This document shows positions 18,182-28,031 of a stretch of 64,000 nucleotides of DNA, piece by piece. A program made the position numbers and the translations under genes. The stretch lies in NCBI RefSeq assembly GCF_900129565.1, contig NZ_FQWD01000002.1, positions 372,001 through 436,000 on the forward strand, written 5' to 3'. This DNA comes from Marisediminitalea aggregata (GTDB taxonomy: Bacteria; Pseudomonadota; Gammaproteobacteria; Enterobacterales; Alteromonadaceae). Under the pieces are notes generated by a model. It ran no database searches, was not told the origin of the DNA, and saw nothing but the letters and a program-made list of their open reading frames with translations. Each line of letters opens with the position of its first letter. Position 1 is the first letter of the stretch.

Positions 18182-21076
18182 TCACTCCTCAATATAACTA
18201 TCCAGTGTTGGGCAGCTACAAATCAGATTGCGGTCGCCGTACACATCGTCGATACGGTTTACGCTTGGCCAGAACTTGTTGCGTGCAACGGTTGGTACCG
18301 GGTAGGCCGCTGTGGTGCGGTCATAGCTGCGGTTCCAGTCGTTATCACAAATGTCAGCCAGGGTATGAGGCGCATTGTGCAGCGGGTTGTCCGTTGCATC
18401 CCACTCGCCGCTTTCCACTTTAGCGATTTCTTCGCGAATGTGAACCATGGCTTCTACAAAGCGATCCAATTCAAATTTTGACTCAGATTCAGTTGGCTCA
18501 ATCATCAGTGTACCCGCTACCGGGAAGCTCATGGTTGGCGCATGGAAACCGTAGTCATTCAAACGCTTGGCGATATCCAGTTCAGACACACCAGACGCTT
18601 CTTTCAGCGGGCGCAGGTCGATAATACATTCGTGTGCAACACGACCGTTACGGCCTTTGTAGAGTACCGGGTAATGTCCTTCCAGGCACTTCGCTACGTA
18701 GTTTGCATTCAGAATGGCCACTTCGGTTGCTTTGCGCAGTCCGGCACTGCCCATCATTTTGATGTACATGTAGCTGATAGGCAGAATTGAGGCACTTCCC
18801 CATGGCGCAGCCGACACGGCGCCACAGTCTTTGCCCGCACCGTCAATATTCACCACAGTGTGGTTAGACAGGAATGGTGCCAGGTGTGCTCTAACACCAA
18901 TGGGTCCCATACCCGGGCCACCACCGCCGTGTGGAATACAGAAGGTTTTGTGCAGGTTTAGGTGCGACACGTCTGAACCAATAAAGCCCGGTGCAGTAAT
19001 GCCCACCTGCGCGTTCATGTTTGCGCCGTCCATGTAAACCTGACCACCGTACTGATGCACGATGTCACAGATTTCGCGAACTGTTTCTTCGTATACACCG
19101 TGAGTAGACGGGTACGTGATCATGGCACAAGACAGGTTGTCGCCCACTTCTTCGGCTTTCTTGCGAAGATCGGCCAGGTCAACGTTACCGTTTTTATCAC
19201 AGGCAACCACAACCACTTTCAGGCTAACCATTTGCGCAGATGCCGGGTTAGTACCGTGTGCAGAGCTTGGGATAAGGCACACATTACGGTGACCTTCACC
19301 ACGGCTTTCGTGGTAGCGCTGGATTGCCAGCAAGCCGGCGTATTCGCCCTGTGCACCTGAGTTAGGTTGCATAGACAGCGCATCGTAACCGGTAATGTTG
19401 ATCAGCCAGTCGCTCAGTTCCTGAATCATTTCCTGATAACCCTGCGCCTGGTCAAGCGGTGCAAACGGGTGCAACTGACCAAACTCAGGCCAGGTCACCG
19501 GGATCATTTCGGCTGTGGCGTTCAGTTTCATGGTGCAAGAGCCCAGCGAAATCATCGAATGATTCAGCGCTAAGTCTTTGTCTTCCAGGCTCTTGATGTA
19601 ACGCAGCATTTCAGTTTCAGATTGATAGCTGTTAAATACGTCGTGCTTTAAGAATTCGCTGGTACGAACCAGTTCGGCCGGAATTGAGTGGCTGCCCTGT
19701 GTTGTGACTTCGGCATCCAGATTTTCAATGGTTAAACCGTGGTCATCGCCCAGCAATACGCTGAACAGATTCAGGATATCAGCACGGGTTGTGGTTTCGT
19801 CCAGTGCGATACCGACTGCGCCTTCAAGGTCGCTACGCAGGTTCATGCCTTTTGCTGCCGCGGCTGCAAGAACAGCGTCTTTGTCGCTAACCTGAACAGT
19901 AACGGTATCGAAGTATGTGGCGTGCTTCAGCGCCAGTCCTTTTTGCGTTAAACCGGTTGCCAGAATGTCAGCAAAACGGTGAATGCGGTTCGCAATGGTT
20001 TTTAAGCCTTCCGGACCGTGATATACCGCGTAGAAAGACGCCATATTGGCCAGTAACACCTGTGCAGTACAGATGTTGGAGTTGGCTTTCTCACGACGGA
20101 TATGCTGTTCGCGGGTTTGCAGTGCCATACGCAGTGCCTGACGACCTCGGGTGTCTTTACTTACGCCAATGATTCGGCCTGGCAAAGAACGCTTGTACGC
20201 GTCGCGAGTTGCAAAGAATGCAGCGTGCGGGCCACCGTATCCCATTGGAACACCAAAGCGCTGTGCACTACCCAGTGCTACGTCAGCACCCAGTTCACCC
20301 GGCGACTTCAGCATGATCAGGCTCATCAGATCAGCGGCAACGGCCACAATCCCTTTTTTGGCTTGTACAGCAGCAATGACCTCAGACAGGTCTTTTACTT
20401 CGCCGGTTGTGCCGGGATATTGCAACAAAGCACCGAATACGTCGTGCTCAGCGGCCTGTTCAGCAGGACCAGTAATGATACCAAAACCGAACATTTCAGC
20501 GCGGGTTTCAACTACGTCCAGTGTTTGTGGGTGAACGTCATCAGCCACGAAGAACAGGTTTGCTTTCTTGTTTTTAGATACACGCTTGGCCAGTGCCATG
20601 GCTTCTGCCGCAGCGGTACCTTCGTCAAGCAATGATGCTGACGCTAATTCCAGACCGGTTAAATCAATGGTCACTTGCTGGAAGTTCAGAATGGCTTCCA
20701 AACGGCCTTGGGCAATTTCTGGCTGGTAAGGTGTGTACGCTGTGTACCAACCAGGATTCTCCAGCACGTTGCGCAGGATCACATTCGGCACGTGGGTGTC
20801 GTAGTAACCCATACCAATAAAAGAACGATAGACCTTGTTCTTCGCTGCAGTCGCTTTTAATGCGGCTAGCGCCTCAACTTCCGTAGCGCCCTCACCCACC
20901 TCAATAGGTTTGTCCAGGCAAATTCCTTTTGGAACGGTTTGCGACATCAAATCGTCTAACGACGACGCGCCTACTTTTTCCAGCATGGATTGAATTTCAT
21001 CTTCACCCGGACCAATGTGGCGACGAACGAAGGCATTTTTTTGCTCTAACTGAGCCAGTGAAATTGAAGCATTAGA
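18182..21076 (-). CDS. gcvP: Glycine dehydrogenase (decarboxylating), P protein
   Basis: PLP-dependent P protein of the glycine cleavage system, which decarboxylates glycine and passes the aminomethyl group to lipoyl-GcvH. At 964 residues it matches the single-chain bacterial form. [15 protein letters not shown] carries the PLP lysine. The N-terminal half shows [20 protein letters not shown] and the C-terminal half [15 protein letters not shown] place the start at 21076 ([17 protein letters not shown], then RRHIGPGE) by alignment to E. coli GcvP from memory; the frame extends upstream to a TTG at 21118 with no homology. It is the third gene of gcvT-gcvH-gcvP. Confidence 0.97.
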   Translation of the reverse strand, partial: SNASISLAQLEQKNAFVRRHIGPGEDEIQSMLEKVGASSLDDLMSQTVPKGICLDKPIEVGEGATEVEALAALKATAAKNKVYRSFIGMGYYDTHVPNVILRNVLENPGWYTAYTPYQPEIAQGRLEAILNFQQVTIDLTGLELASASLLDEGTAAAEAMALAKRVSKNKKANLFFVADDVHPQTLDVVETRAEMFGFGIITGPAEQAAEHDVFGALLQYPGTTGEVKDLSEVIAAVQAKKGIVAVAADLMSLIMLKSPGELGADVALGSAQRFGVPMGYGGPHAAFFATRDAYKRSLPGRIIGVSKDTRGRQALRMALQTREQHIRREKANSNICTAQVLLANMASFYAVYHGPEGLKTIANRIHRFADILATGLTQKGLALKHATYFDTVTVQVSDKDAVLAAAAAKGMNLRSDLEGAVGIALDETTTRADILNLFSVLLGDDHGLTIENLDAEVTTQGSHSIPAELVRTSEFLKHDVFNSYQSETEMLRYIKSLEDKDLALNHSMISLGSCTMKLNATAEMIPVTWPEFGQLHPFAPLDQAQGYQEMIQELSDWLINITGYDALSMQPNSGAQGEYAGLLAIQRYHESRGEGHRNVCLIPSSAHGTNPASAQMVSLKVVVVACDKNGNVDLADLRKKAEEVGDNLSCAMITYPSTHGVYEETVREICDIVHQYGGQVYMDGANMNAQVGITAPGFIGSDVSHLNLHKTFCIPHGGGGPGMGPIGVRAHLAPFLSNHTVVNIDGAGKDCGAVSAAPWGSASILPISYMYIKMMGSAGLRKATEVAILNANYVAKCLEGHYPVLYKGRNGRVAHECIIDLRPLKEASGVSELDIAKRLNDYGFHAPTMSFPVAGTLMIEPTESESKFELDRFVEAMVHIREEIAKVESGEWDATDNPLHNAPHTLADICDNDWNRSYDRTTAAYPVPTVARNKFWPSVNRIDDVYGDRNLICSCPTLDSYIEE

Positions 21077-21211
21077 CATAATAGTGTTAAGCATTTGCAA
21101 TGGGTTGGGGGGATTCAACTCAGGGCTTAGCGCCCCTTCAGGCTAAACAGCAACATCGGGATTTGAGTTGCTGCATAACCTGCAGGTTGACACGCAATCG
21201 AAGGCGTCGAA

Positions 21212-21607
21212 TTAGTCTTCGTCTTCTTCAATGCTGCTGCCGTAAGCTTCAGCATCCAGTAATTCAGCGATTTCAGCTTCGTCTTCAGCTTTAACCTTAA
21301 ACATCCAGCCATCACCGTACGGGTCAGAGTTAACCAGTTCAGGTGAGTCTTCCAGGTCTTCGTTTACCGCCAGTACTTCACCGGTGATTGGTGCGTACAC
21401 GTCAGAAGCGGCTTTAACTGACTCAGCTACGGCAACGTCGTCGCCAGCACTGATTTGGTCGCCAACGTCTGGCAGTTCAACAAATACCATGTCACCTAAA
21501 AGTTCCTGAGCGTGTTCGGTGATGCCAATGGTATAAACGCCATCGCCTTCCGGACGAACCCACTCGTGTGATGATGCATAACGTAAATCTGAAGGGATAT
21601 TACTCAT
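21212..21607 (-). CDS. gcvH: Glycine cleavage system H protein
   Basis: Lipoyl carrier of the glycine cleavage system, 131 residues. The lipoylated lysine is K65 in [20 protein letters not shown], and [12 protein letters not shown] near the start is typical. AGGA seven bases before the ATG supports the start. It ends in an acidic tail (SSIEEDED). It lies between gcvT (29-base gap) and gcvP (135-base gap). Confidence 0.97.
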   Translation of the reverse strand: MSNIPSDLRYASSHEWVRPEGDGVYTIGITEHAQELLGDMVFVELPDVGDQISAGDDVAVAESVKAASDVYAPITGEVLAVNEDLEDSPELVNSDPYGDGWMFKVKAEDEAEIAELLDAEAYGSSIEEDED

Positions 21608-21636
21608 GAGATGTTCCTGCTCTTTTCTAAATTCGT

Positions 21637-22731
21637 TTATAAAACACTTTTACCATTGCGGACAAAGCTGGGCTTAACCACTTCTACTTTAACCCACTTT
21701 TTGCGCATTTCCACCTCAACGGTGCTGCTATTAGTCGCAGGAATACGCGCCATGGCAACGGCGTGGCCCAATGTTGGAGAGAAAGTACCAGAAGTAATAA
21801 TGCCTTCTTCACCTTCTTCGGTTTTTACTTTCAGGCCAGCGCGCAATACGCCTTTTTCTTTCATTACCAGGCCCACCAGCTTTTTGGTGCCAGCAGCACG
21901 CTGCGCTTCGAGGACGTCACGGCCCACAAATTTGCGGTCAGTGGGTTCCCAGGTAATAGTCCAGCCCATGTTGGCTTCAAGCGGAGAAATGGTTTCATCC
22001 ATGTCCTGACCATACAGGTTCATACCCGCTTCCAGGCGTAATGTGTCACGCGCACCCAGACCACTTGGTTGAACGCCTTGGTCCAGCAGTTGCTGCCACA
22101 GTTCAGGGGCTTTTTCTACTGGCACCATGATTTCGTAACCAGCTTCTCCGGTATAACCTGTGGTCGCGATGAACAGGTCTTCAGCCTGAACGCCGTAAAA
22201 CGGCTTCATGCCTTCAACCGCTTCGTTTTGCGCAGTAGAAAACACCTTCGCGGCCTTTTCTTTGGCATTCGGGCCCTGTACGGCAATCATCGCGAACTCA
22301 GGACGCTCGGTAATGGTTACGTCAAAGCCTTCGGCCTGGCTCATCAGCCAGTTCATGTCTTTTTCACGGGTCGCCGAGTTAACTACCATGCGATAGTTTG
22401 TCGCGTCGAAGTGATACACAATGAGGTCGTCAACTACGCCGCCCTGTTCGTTAAGCATGCCGCTGTATAGCGCTTTGCCTTTGTCTTGCAGCTTTTCTAC
22501 GTCGTTGGCTAACAAATGACGCAGGTAAGCTTTGGCCTGAGCGCCTGTAACATCCACAATGGTCATGTGCGATACGTCGAACATCCCGGCATCGCGACGC
22601 ACTGCATGGTGCTCTTCGATTTGTGAGCCGTAATGCAATGGCATGTCCCAGCCATGAAAGTCGACCATCTTGGCACCTGATTCCAGATGCTTGTTATATA
22701 ACGCTGTGCGTTGTGCCGTTGTGCTTGTCAT
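21637..22731 (-). CDS. gcvT: Aminomethyltransferase, T protein
   Basis: Tetrahydrofolate-dependent T protein that releases ammonia and makes 5,10-methylene-THF from the aminomethyl-lipoyl H protein. [17 protein letters not shown] and [15 protein letters not shown] near the N-terminus and [18 protein letters not shown] are hallmark stretches. The start is taken at the ATG at 22731 ([15 protein letters not shown], 364 residues); a GTG at 22740 would add three residues. It is the first gene of the operon. The 136 bases up to the divergent LysR gene show no glycine-riboswitch signature. Confidence 0.97.
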   Translation of the reverse strand: MTSTTAQRTALYNKHLESGAKMVDFHGWDMPLHYGSQIEEHHAVRRDAGMFDVSHMTIVDVTGAQAKAYLRHLLANDVEKLQDKGKALYSGMLNEQGGVVDDLIVYHFDATNYRMVVNSATREKDMNWLMSQAEGFDVTITERPEFAMIAVQGPNAKEKAAKVFSTAQNEAVEGMKPFYGVQAEDLFIATTGYTGEAGYEIMVPVEKAPELWQQLLDQGVQPSGLGARDTLRLEAGMNLYGQDMDETISPLEANMGWTITWEPTDRKFVGRDVLEAQRAAGTKKLVGLVMKEKGVLRAGLKVKTEEGEEGIITSGTFSPTLGHAVAMARIPATNSSTVEVEMRKKWVKVEVVKPSFVRNGKSVL

Positions 22732-22867
22732 AGTTGTCACTCAGGTTATGAATCGTATTGAGTAAAAAGTATAGGGAGGCATTTTCGACACAACAAATTG
22801 GAAATTCTTATCCATACATTTAAAATACTTATATAAATAAACCTTAGCATCAGCATTTCTAATCTTT

Positions 22868-23722
22868 ATGAAGCAGTTATCCTTAGACAATTTGCGTACG
22901 TTTGTGGGCGTTATCGAGCTCGGAGGCTACGCCAAAGCGGGCGAATGGCTGGGTCGGTCGCAGCCCGCCATCAGCCTGCAAATCAAAAAACTGGAAGAAC
23001 AGTTGGGCAAAAAGTTGTTCACAAAAGTAGGTCAGCGGCACCTGCCGAGTGCCGACGGCAACTGGTTGTACCCCAAGGCCAAAGAATTACTGGCGCTTAA
23101 CGATGCTATTTTCAGAAGTGTCGACCCTACTCCGTTGCGCGGACGGCTGCGTTTAGGTATTCCCAATGAGTTTGCATCTACCCTGCTGCCCGGTTTAATC
23201 GGCGAATTTTCTAAACGCTACCCTGATGTGTCACTGGAAGTCACCTCTGCGCTGAGTAGAGAATTATTGCATCCCTCACGTCGCAACGAATTCGACCTTA
23301 TTCTGGCGTTAGTGAATCCCGATCAGCAGACCGAAGGGGAACTGGTTCTGGAAGATGAAATGGTGTGGGTAGGCGACCCGCTGCATCCGGCCAACATGGA
23401 TGCCATTTCGCTGGTGCTGGCACCAGACGGCTGCATATACAGAAGCCGGGTAATCAACCATTTAAAACAGCAAACCACAGCCTGGAAGATTACCTACACC
23501 AATGCCGACCTCACCGGCCTGGTAGCGGCTATTCAGCAGGGTTTAGGGATCACCGCACTCGCTAAATCCAGCATGCCAGCCAACTTACAGGTGCTGAATC
23601 ATCGGAATTTACCCAAGTTGGGCACCATTAATATTTGTTTATTTCAGCTATCCAACCAGCACCCGATTGTCAGCGAAACGCTGGGCAATTTTATTATTCA
23701 CCGTCTGCGGGCACAGCAATAA
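22868..23722 (+). CDS. LysR-family regulator divergent from gcvTHP
   Basis: A 284-residue LysR regulator. The N-terminal helix-turn-helix contains GGYAKAGEWLGRSQPAISLQ and LEEQLGKKLFTK; the downstream effector domain starts near residue 90 (GRLRLGIPNEFAS). The sequence type is closer to LrhA/HexA-like regulators than to GcvA. Divergence from gcvT suggests control of the glycine cleavage operon, but the gene could instead act on the small peptide gene 149 bases downstream. The near-symmetric GGAAATTCTTATCC at about 22800 is a candidate site. Confidence 0.88.
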   Translation: MKQLSLDNLRTFVGVIELGGYAKAGEWLGRSQPAISLQIKKLEEQLGKKLFTKVGQRHLPSADGNWLYPKAKELLALNDAIFRSVDPTPLRGRLRLGIPNEFASTLLPGLIGEFSKRYPDVSLEVTSALSRELLHPSRRNEFDLILALVNPDQQTEGELVLEDEMVWVGDPLHPANMDAISLVLAPDGCIYRSRVINHLKQQTTAWKITYTNADLTGLVAAIQQGLGITALAKSSMPANLQVLNHRNLPKLGTINICLFQLSNQHPIVSETLGNFIIHRLRAQQ

Positions 23723-23870
23723 GCAGGAAGCTGATAAAACATGCACAAGAACTGGCTGTTTTTACGCCTGACGGCCAGCTTTATCAGCAAAATAACTTCG
23801 ATAGAGTGTACACACTGCCCGAATCCAATGTTGCAAGGGCAGCCATTGACTAACTATATCGGAGCAAAAA

Positions 23871-24011
23871 ATGAAACAAACAACATTGAAAGAGTTGAAT
23901 ACCGAGGCATTACACCTGGTTCAAGGTGGTTTGATCAGCCTGCCAGGCTTTCCCTACAGCCCAAAACCCATGCCAGCGCCAATTGAGCCACTAAAGCTGC
24001 CAACGGCATAA
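23871..24011 (+). CDS. Double-glycine-leader peptide with proline-rich core
   Basis: A 46-residue peptide gene, too short for usual gene callers. GGAG sits six bases before the ATG. Residues 1-20 form a bacteriocin-type leader, MKQTTLKELNTEALHLVQGG: Leu at -12 and -7, Val at -4 and Gly-Gly at -2/-1 match the class II leader consensus, with the usual Glu displaced by one position. The predicted 26-residue core starts LISLPGFPYSPKPM and holds eight prolines, two Lys and one Glu, with no Cys, Ser/Thr cluster or second Gly-Gly. Such leaders are normally cut by the peptidase domain of an ABC exporter, none of which lies in this window. The gene faces two Xaa-Pro peptidase genes. Function unknown: bacteriocin-like, signal or RiPP substrate. 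Confidence 0.65.
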   Translation: MKQTTLKELNTEALHLVQGGLISLPGFPYSPKPMPAPIEPLKLPTA

Positions 24012-24026
24012 CCATTGTGTCACGCA

Positions 24027-24052
24027 CCGGGTCTTCGATTCTGAATACCCGG
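24027..24052. terminator. Hairpin between the peptide gene and M24 gene
   Basis: CCGGGT at 24027-24032 pairs with ACCCGG at 24047-24052, and an inner TTC/GAA continues the stem across one mismatch. It begins 15 bases after the peptide stop, in a 70-base gap between convergent genes, with no T-run. Confidence 0.4.
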
Positions 24053-24081
24053 CTGTCGCCCCGGTTAAGAAAAGGTGGCGC

Positions 24082-25368
24082 TTATACCGACTGAAGCGGG
24101 ACCAACTTGCCAAACGGATCTTCCAGTGAAGACGGCGGCTCCGTAAAATACACAGGGCCTTTGTGGGTCATATACAAGCAGTCTTCCAACCTGACACCAA
24201 ACTCTCCTGGAATATAAATGCCCGGTTCATTTGAAAAACACATACCCGCATTGAGTGGCGTGCTTTCGCCGCGCACAAAATTCACACTCTCGTGCCCTTC
24301 CATGCCAATACCGTGACCGGTGCGATGCGACAACCCCGGTAAAGCATAATCAGGGCCGTATCCTTCGGAAAGGTAATAGGCACGCACAGCGTCGTCCACA
24401 CTGCCTGCCGGTGCACCGACCTTCGCGGCGGCCATGGCTACGCGTTGCCCTTCACGCACCATGTTCCACACCTTTTGTTGTTTCGCATTTGGTTTACCAA
24501 ACACAAAGGTACGGCTAATGTCGGCCTGATAACCTTGTACCGCACAACCACAGTCCATCAGCACCACCGAGCCATTACTTATTACCTGCGACTGTTTGGT
24601 ACCATGTGGATAAGCACTCGCTTCGTTAAACAGTGCCAGGCTCCAGGGGCGTTCGCCGCCCAAGGCTGACATAGCCCTGTTCATCAGGCTCTTCACCTCG
24701 CCCTGTGACATGCCTTCCTGCAGTTGGCTATACACAAATGCATAGGCTTTTAAAGTAATCGCATTGGCCCGATGCATTAATGCAAGTTCGTGATTTGTTT
24801 TATACATGCGGCAACCGCGCGTAACGGGCTCAGCGCTGACTGCAACCAGCTTGGAATTTGCTTCTGTAATGCCTTGGCTAACAAAAAAGCGAACACTGTG
24901 TTCAAACCCTACACGGCCTGCACGAATTCCCCGATCTTTTAAAATAGCCACTACCTGTGCAAACGGGCTTTCATGCTCCTGCCATACACGCACGTCTTCC
25001 CCAACCTGCAAAGACTCACGAATACTGGGCTCTTCAAAGAACGGGCACACTACGGCCACGTCACCTTTTCTGGGTATCACGACGGCTGTCAGTCGCTCGC
25101 TGCGCCACCATTGAATGCCCGAGAAATACACCATGGCCGCGCCGGGTTCCAGCACAATAGCGTCGATATCTTGCTTTGCCATAATCGCCTGTGCATTGGC
25201 GATCCTCGCCAGTCGCTCCTCGCGACTTATGGGAGCGATATCATCCACCATGGACGTCAGGCTTTCCAAACCTGACTTAGCGGAAGTTGGTGAGTTTGCC
25301 GACACTGTTGTGGCAAATAATCCGGCTGTCGCCAGGCCGCTGAACTTTATAAAGTCTCTTTTATTCAT
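24082..25368 (-). CDS. Exported M24 Xaa-Pro peptidase
   Basis: A metallopeptidase of 428 residues in the M24B (Xaa-Pro aminopeptidase/prolidase) group, cutting next to proline. All five metal ligands are visible: D272 (LMDCGC), D283 (QADISRT), H352 (RTGHGIGMEGHE), E381 (SNEPGIY) and E395 (RLEDCL). The N-terminus NKRDFIKFSGLATAGLFATT resembles a twin-arginine signal with Lys-Arg in place of Arg-Arg, so export is likely. The ATG lies one base after the TAA of the upstream M24 gene, so the two are coupled. Confidence 0.88.
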   Translation of the reverse strand: MNKRDFIKFSGLATAGLFATTVSANSPTSAKSGLESLTSMVDDIAPISREERLARIANAQAIMAKQDIDAIVLEPGAAMVYFSGIQWWRSERLTAVVIPRKGDVAVVCPFFEEPSIRESLQVGEDVRVWQEHESPFAQVVAILKDRGIRAGRVGFEHSVRFFVSQGITEANSKLVAVSAEPVTRGCRMYKTNHELALMHRANAITLKAYAFVYSQLQEGMSQGEVKSLMNRAMSALGGERPWSLALFNEASAYPHGTKQSQVISNGSVVLMDCGCAVQGYQADISRTFVFGKPNAKQQKVWNMVREGQRVAMAAAKVGAPAGSVDDAVRAYYLSEGYGPDYALPGLSHRTGHGIGMEGHESVNFVRGESTPLNAGMCFSNEPGIYIPGEFGVRLEDCLYMTHKGPVYFTEPPSSLEDPFGKLVPLQSV

Positions 25369-25369
25369 G

Positions 25370-26755
25370 TTAAAACCGATGTGAAAATGTAGATTGTGAC
25401 GGGATCACGTGCAATGCACGCTGCCGCCCGTTGAAATACCAAACACCGCTGGCATCAAAAAAGGCATCTTCCTCCAGCATGATACGAACGCTTTTACCCC
25501 AGGCTTCCAGTTCAACCGCGTTGTTCAACTCAATGCTGTAAGCACTGTTTATGTGTAATGGGTAATCGCCGTCACCCGGCACGCCGCCTTGTTTGTCCCA
25601 CATACCAAGCGTGGTGCCCGCTGCATGCCCGTGTAACCCCAACGGATGGGTATAAATAGTAGGTTGAAGCCCTTCGGCTTTGGCCTCAGACAAACTCATG
25701 GCCAGTACTTCATTACCCGTTCTGCCTGCCGCAAAATTGCCGGTAAAAATATCCTGCAGTCGATTCGCTTTATTCAGCGCATCGGTTAAATACGCCGGCG
25801 GCTTGCGTTCGCTGGGTCTCAGCACATAAGCGTGTTGCTGTGTATCCGTGTTCAGACCCATATAGGTGATACCGAAATCCACATGCAGTAAATCGCCCGG
25901 AATAACCGTTTGTATGCCATATCCGGCAGTAAAGCTGCTTTCGTGATCGAAGGCTTTTTCGTCGCTGCGCTGAATAGACACCGACGGATGAAACCAGGTA
26001 TCCAGCTTGAGCAACGCCACCTTCTCACGGAACCACCATACAAGGTCATCCGTTGTGGTTACGCCCGGTGTAACCACCTTCTCAGAAAAACCTTCGGCAA
26101 TGATTGCGTGAGCCACTGCCACCATGGATTTCATTAATTCAACTTCTTCAGGAATGCGCGTTTCCAGCCAGCCAACGGCTAAGGGCTCTGAAGACACCAC
26201 GCGTTTTTGGTATTTCTCTGACAGCGAGTCCATGAGTTTGCGGTGCTCAGTGAGGGTAATACCATCGGCATGCGCCCAAATAGCCGACTGATTAATAGCA
26301 ATTTGCTTTGGGTCATGTTTAGCAACAAATTCGCTTAATGCCTGCCATTGGTCGGGCTGGGCTTTTTTGTCCCAGGCACGCTCGAATAAATCTCCGACTT
26401 TGTACGGTGCGATGGCATAGGTACCTATACTGTTATCACTCTAGCGGGTGATCACCAGCATTGTAGTGCGCCTGGCGGTTTCCAGCCAGGTCGCCGGCAG
26501 CATGGTTTTGATCACCGGATCTTCATTGTATTCACGGCTGATCAAAATCCACATATCGATGTTGGTGCGCTGCATGAGGTCGGGCAGTAACTGTATTACC
26601 CGTTTCGACAATATATCGTCATAAAGCGCCGCCCTTTCTCTGAGCGGCAGAAGGGTGTTGTAGGGTGTGTCCAATGCCGCCGTTTTGGCGGGCGTGGCAA
26701 GCGCACTGCAGGTTGTAAGCAGCAGTGCACCGAACAAACAGGCTAGCTTTTTCAT
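25370..26755 (-). pseudogene. M24 Xaa-Pro peptidase interrupted by one amber codon
   Basis: Two open segments in the same frame (26755-26444 and 26440-25370) are separated only by TAG at 26443-26441. Reading through gives one continuous protein of about 461 positions: signal peptide (MKKLACLFGALLLTTCSALA), ...NIDMWILISREYNEDPVIKT, VITR-stop-SDNSIGTYAIAPY, and a C-terminal M24 domain. The last part contains LLHVDFGITYMGLNTD (two Asp ligands), LGLHGHAAGT (His) and IELN and MLEEDAFF (Glu), all intact. A CAG-to-TAG change is the simplest origin. The residues are otherwise undamaged, so the mutation is recent, an assembly error, or is read through. The next M24 gene starts one base after its TAA. 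Confidence 0.8.
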
Positions 26756-26840
26756 TCTTGTCAGTACCTTGGTCAAACAGACCAAACTACTCTAAGCCGT
26801 TACTTTCGCCTGCGCAATGGCACTGGTCCTATGAAATACC

Positions 26841-28016
26841 TTACCAGCCCATGGCTTGAGTAATGAATTTTTGTTTAATACCTGGAATGGCATCTGCTGT
26901 GCGCATACCCACGCCGCGGATCAGTTTTTTCAATGGGTTGTCGCCACCAAATAGCTGCTTGAAGCCTTCCATCGCGGCAATCATTTTTACCGCTTCCGCT
27001 TTGCGGGCGCGCTCGAACGGCCGCAAATGACGCGCTAAATAGAAGGGCTTTTCATCACGTACTAACTGCTGAATACTGTCTGCCAGAGCAAAGGCATCCT
27101 GCAACCCCAGGTTCGCGCCCTGTCCGGCTAAGGGGTGAATGGTGTGCGCTGCGTCACCAATAATCACCAGCCCGTCGCTCAGCCACTGACGGGCGTAGCG
27201 CATGGTTAACGGGAAGTGCATTCGTGCACTTTCCACTGTGATATGCCCTACCTCGCCATTCATGGCAATCTGCAGCCCTTTGGCAAACTCAGCATTGTCC
27301 TGCGCTAGCAATGACTGTGCTGTTTCACTGGTTTGCGACCACACAATTGAGCACAGATTCGGGTCTCGTAACGGCAACAGTGCCAACGGTCCACTTGGCG
27401 TGAATACCTGTCTCGCGACTTTTCCATGGGGTAATTCAGTGCGCACCGTCGCCACAATGGCGGTGTGGCCGTAATCCTTAAACGTAAGCGGGAAATTCCC
27501 ATGCTGGCGAATGGCTGAATTCGCGCCATCTGCGCCAACCACCAAGCGACAAGACACCACGTCGTCGTTATTCAGCATTAACATGGTTTCAGACTTCCCG
27601 GCCAGTACTTTGTCGATGCGAACCGACGGCAGCAGAGTCACGTTTTGCTGTGTTTTCACCACCTCAGACAACGCATTCACCAAAGCCTGATTTTCAACAA
27701 TATGGCCAAGGCTTGGAGCGCCTAAGTCATCGCAATTAAAGGCAATGCGGCCAAAGCTGTCATGATCCCACACTTGCATATGGGTGTATGGGCTTAGTCG
27801 GTTTTCCGGCAGCGCCTGCCAAACCGCGAGTTCACTCAATGCCTGCTGATTGGCCGCATTGATGGCTGACACCCGCAGTTCAGGTTTATCTGACAGCGGC
27901 TTGTGAATCGGTGACGTATCTATGACCACAACAGAAACCGGCGCATCTTTAAGCGCTCTGGCTAACGCCAGCCCCACCATGCCAGCGCCTACAATTGCAA
28001 TATCTGCCTGATACAT
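26841..28016 (-). CDS. ubiI: UbiI/VisC-type FAD monooxygenase of ubiquinone synthesis
   Basis: An FAD-dependent aromatic hydroxylase of the UbiH/COQ6 family, 391 residues. The FAD-binding ADIAIVGAGMVGLALARAL is at the N-terminus and GDAAHTIHPLAGQGANLGLQ (ribityl-binding GD motif) is near residue 290. AGGA eight bases before the ATG supports the start. It is downstream of ubiH with a 15-base gap, the place of ubiI (visC) in E. coli, and would hydroxylate the ring at C5. UbiF or another paralogue cannot be excluded from sequence alone. Confidence 0.85.
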   Translation of the reverse strand: MYQADIAIVGAGMVGLALARALKDAPVSVVVIDTSPIHKPLSDKPELRVSAINAANQQALSELAVWQALPENRLSPYTHMQVWDHDSFGRIAFNCDDLGAPSLGHIVENQALVNALSEVVKTQQNVTLLPSVRIDKVLAGKSETMLMLNNDDVVSCRLVVGADGANSAIRQHGNFPLTFKDYGHTAIVATVRTELPHGKVARQVFTPSGPLALLPLRDPNLCSIVWSQTSETAQSLLAQDNAEFAKGLQIAMNGEVGHITVESARMHFPLTMRYARQWLSDGLVIIGDAAHTIHPLAGQGANLGLQDAFALADSIQQLVRDEKPFYLARHLRPFERARKAEAVKMIAAMEGFKQLFGGDNPLKKLIRGVGMRTADAIPGIKQKFITQAMGW

Positions 28017-28031
28017 ACGTTTAATCCTGCT

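Noticed and set aside
20102-20635. 177-codon plus frame opposite gcvP
   Set aside because: Antisense to a highly conserved enzyme, no start signal, no family features.
22741-22867. Glycine riboswitch before gcvT
   Set aside because: The gap is too short and AT-rich and shows none of the conserved riboswitch helices; a LysR gene is divergent instead.
23741-23986. 81-codon plus frame MHKNWLFLRLTASF... overlapping the peptide gene
   Set aside because: Its Shine-Dalgarno is ten bases away, it has no family likeness, and it overlaps the double-glycine peptide, which has better start signals and a recognisable leader.
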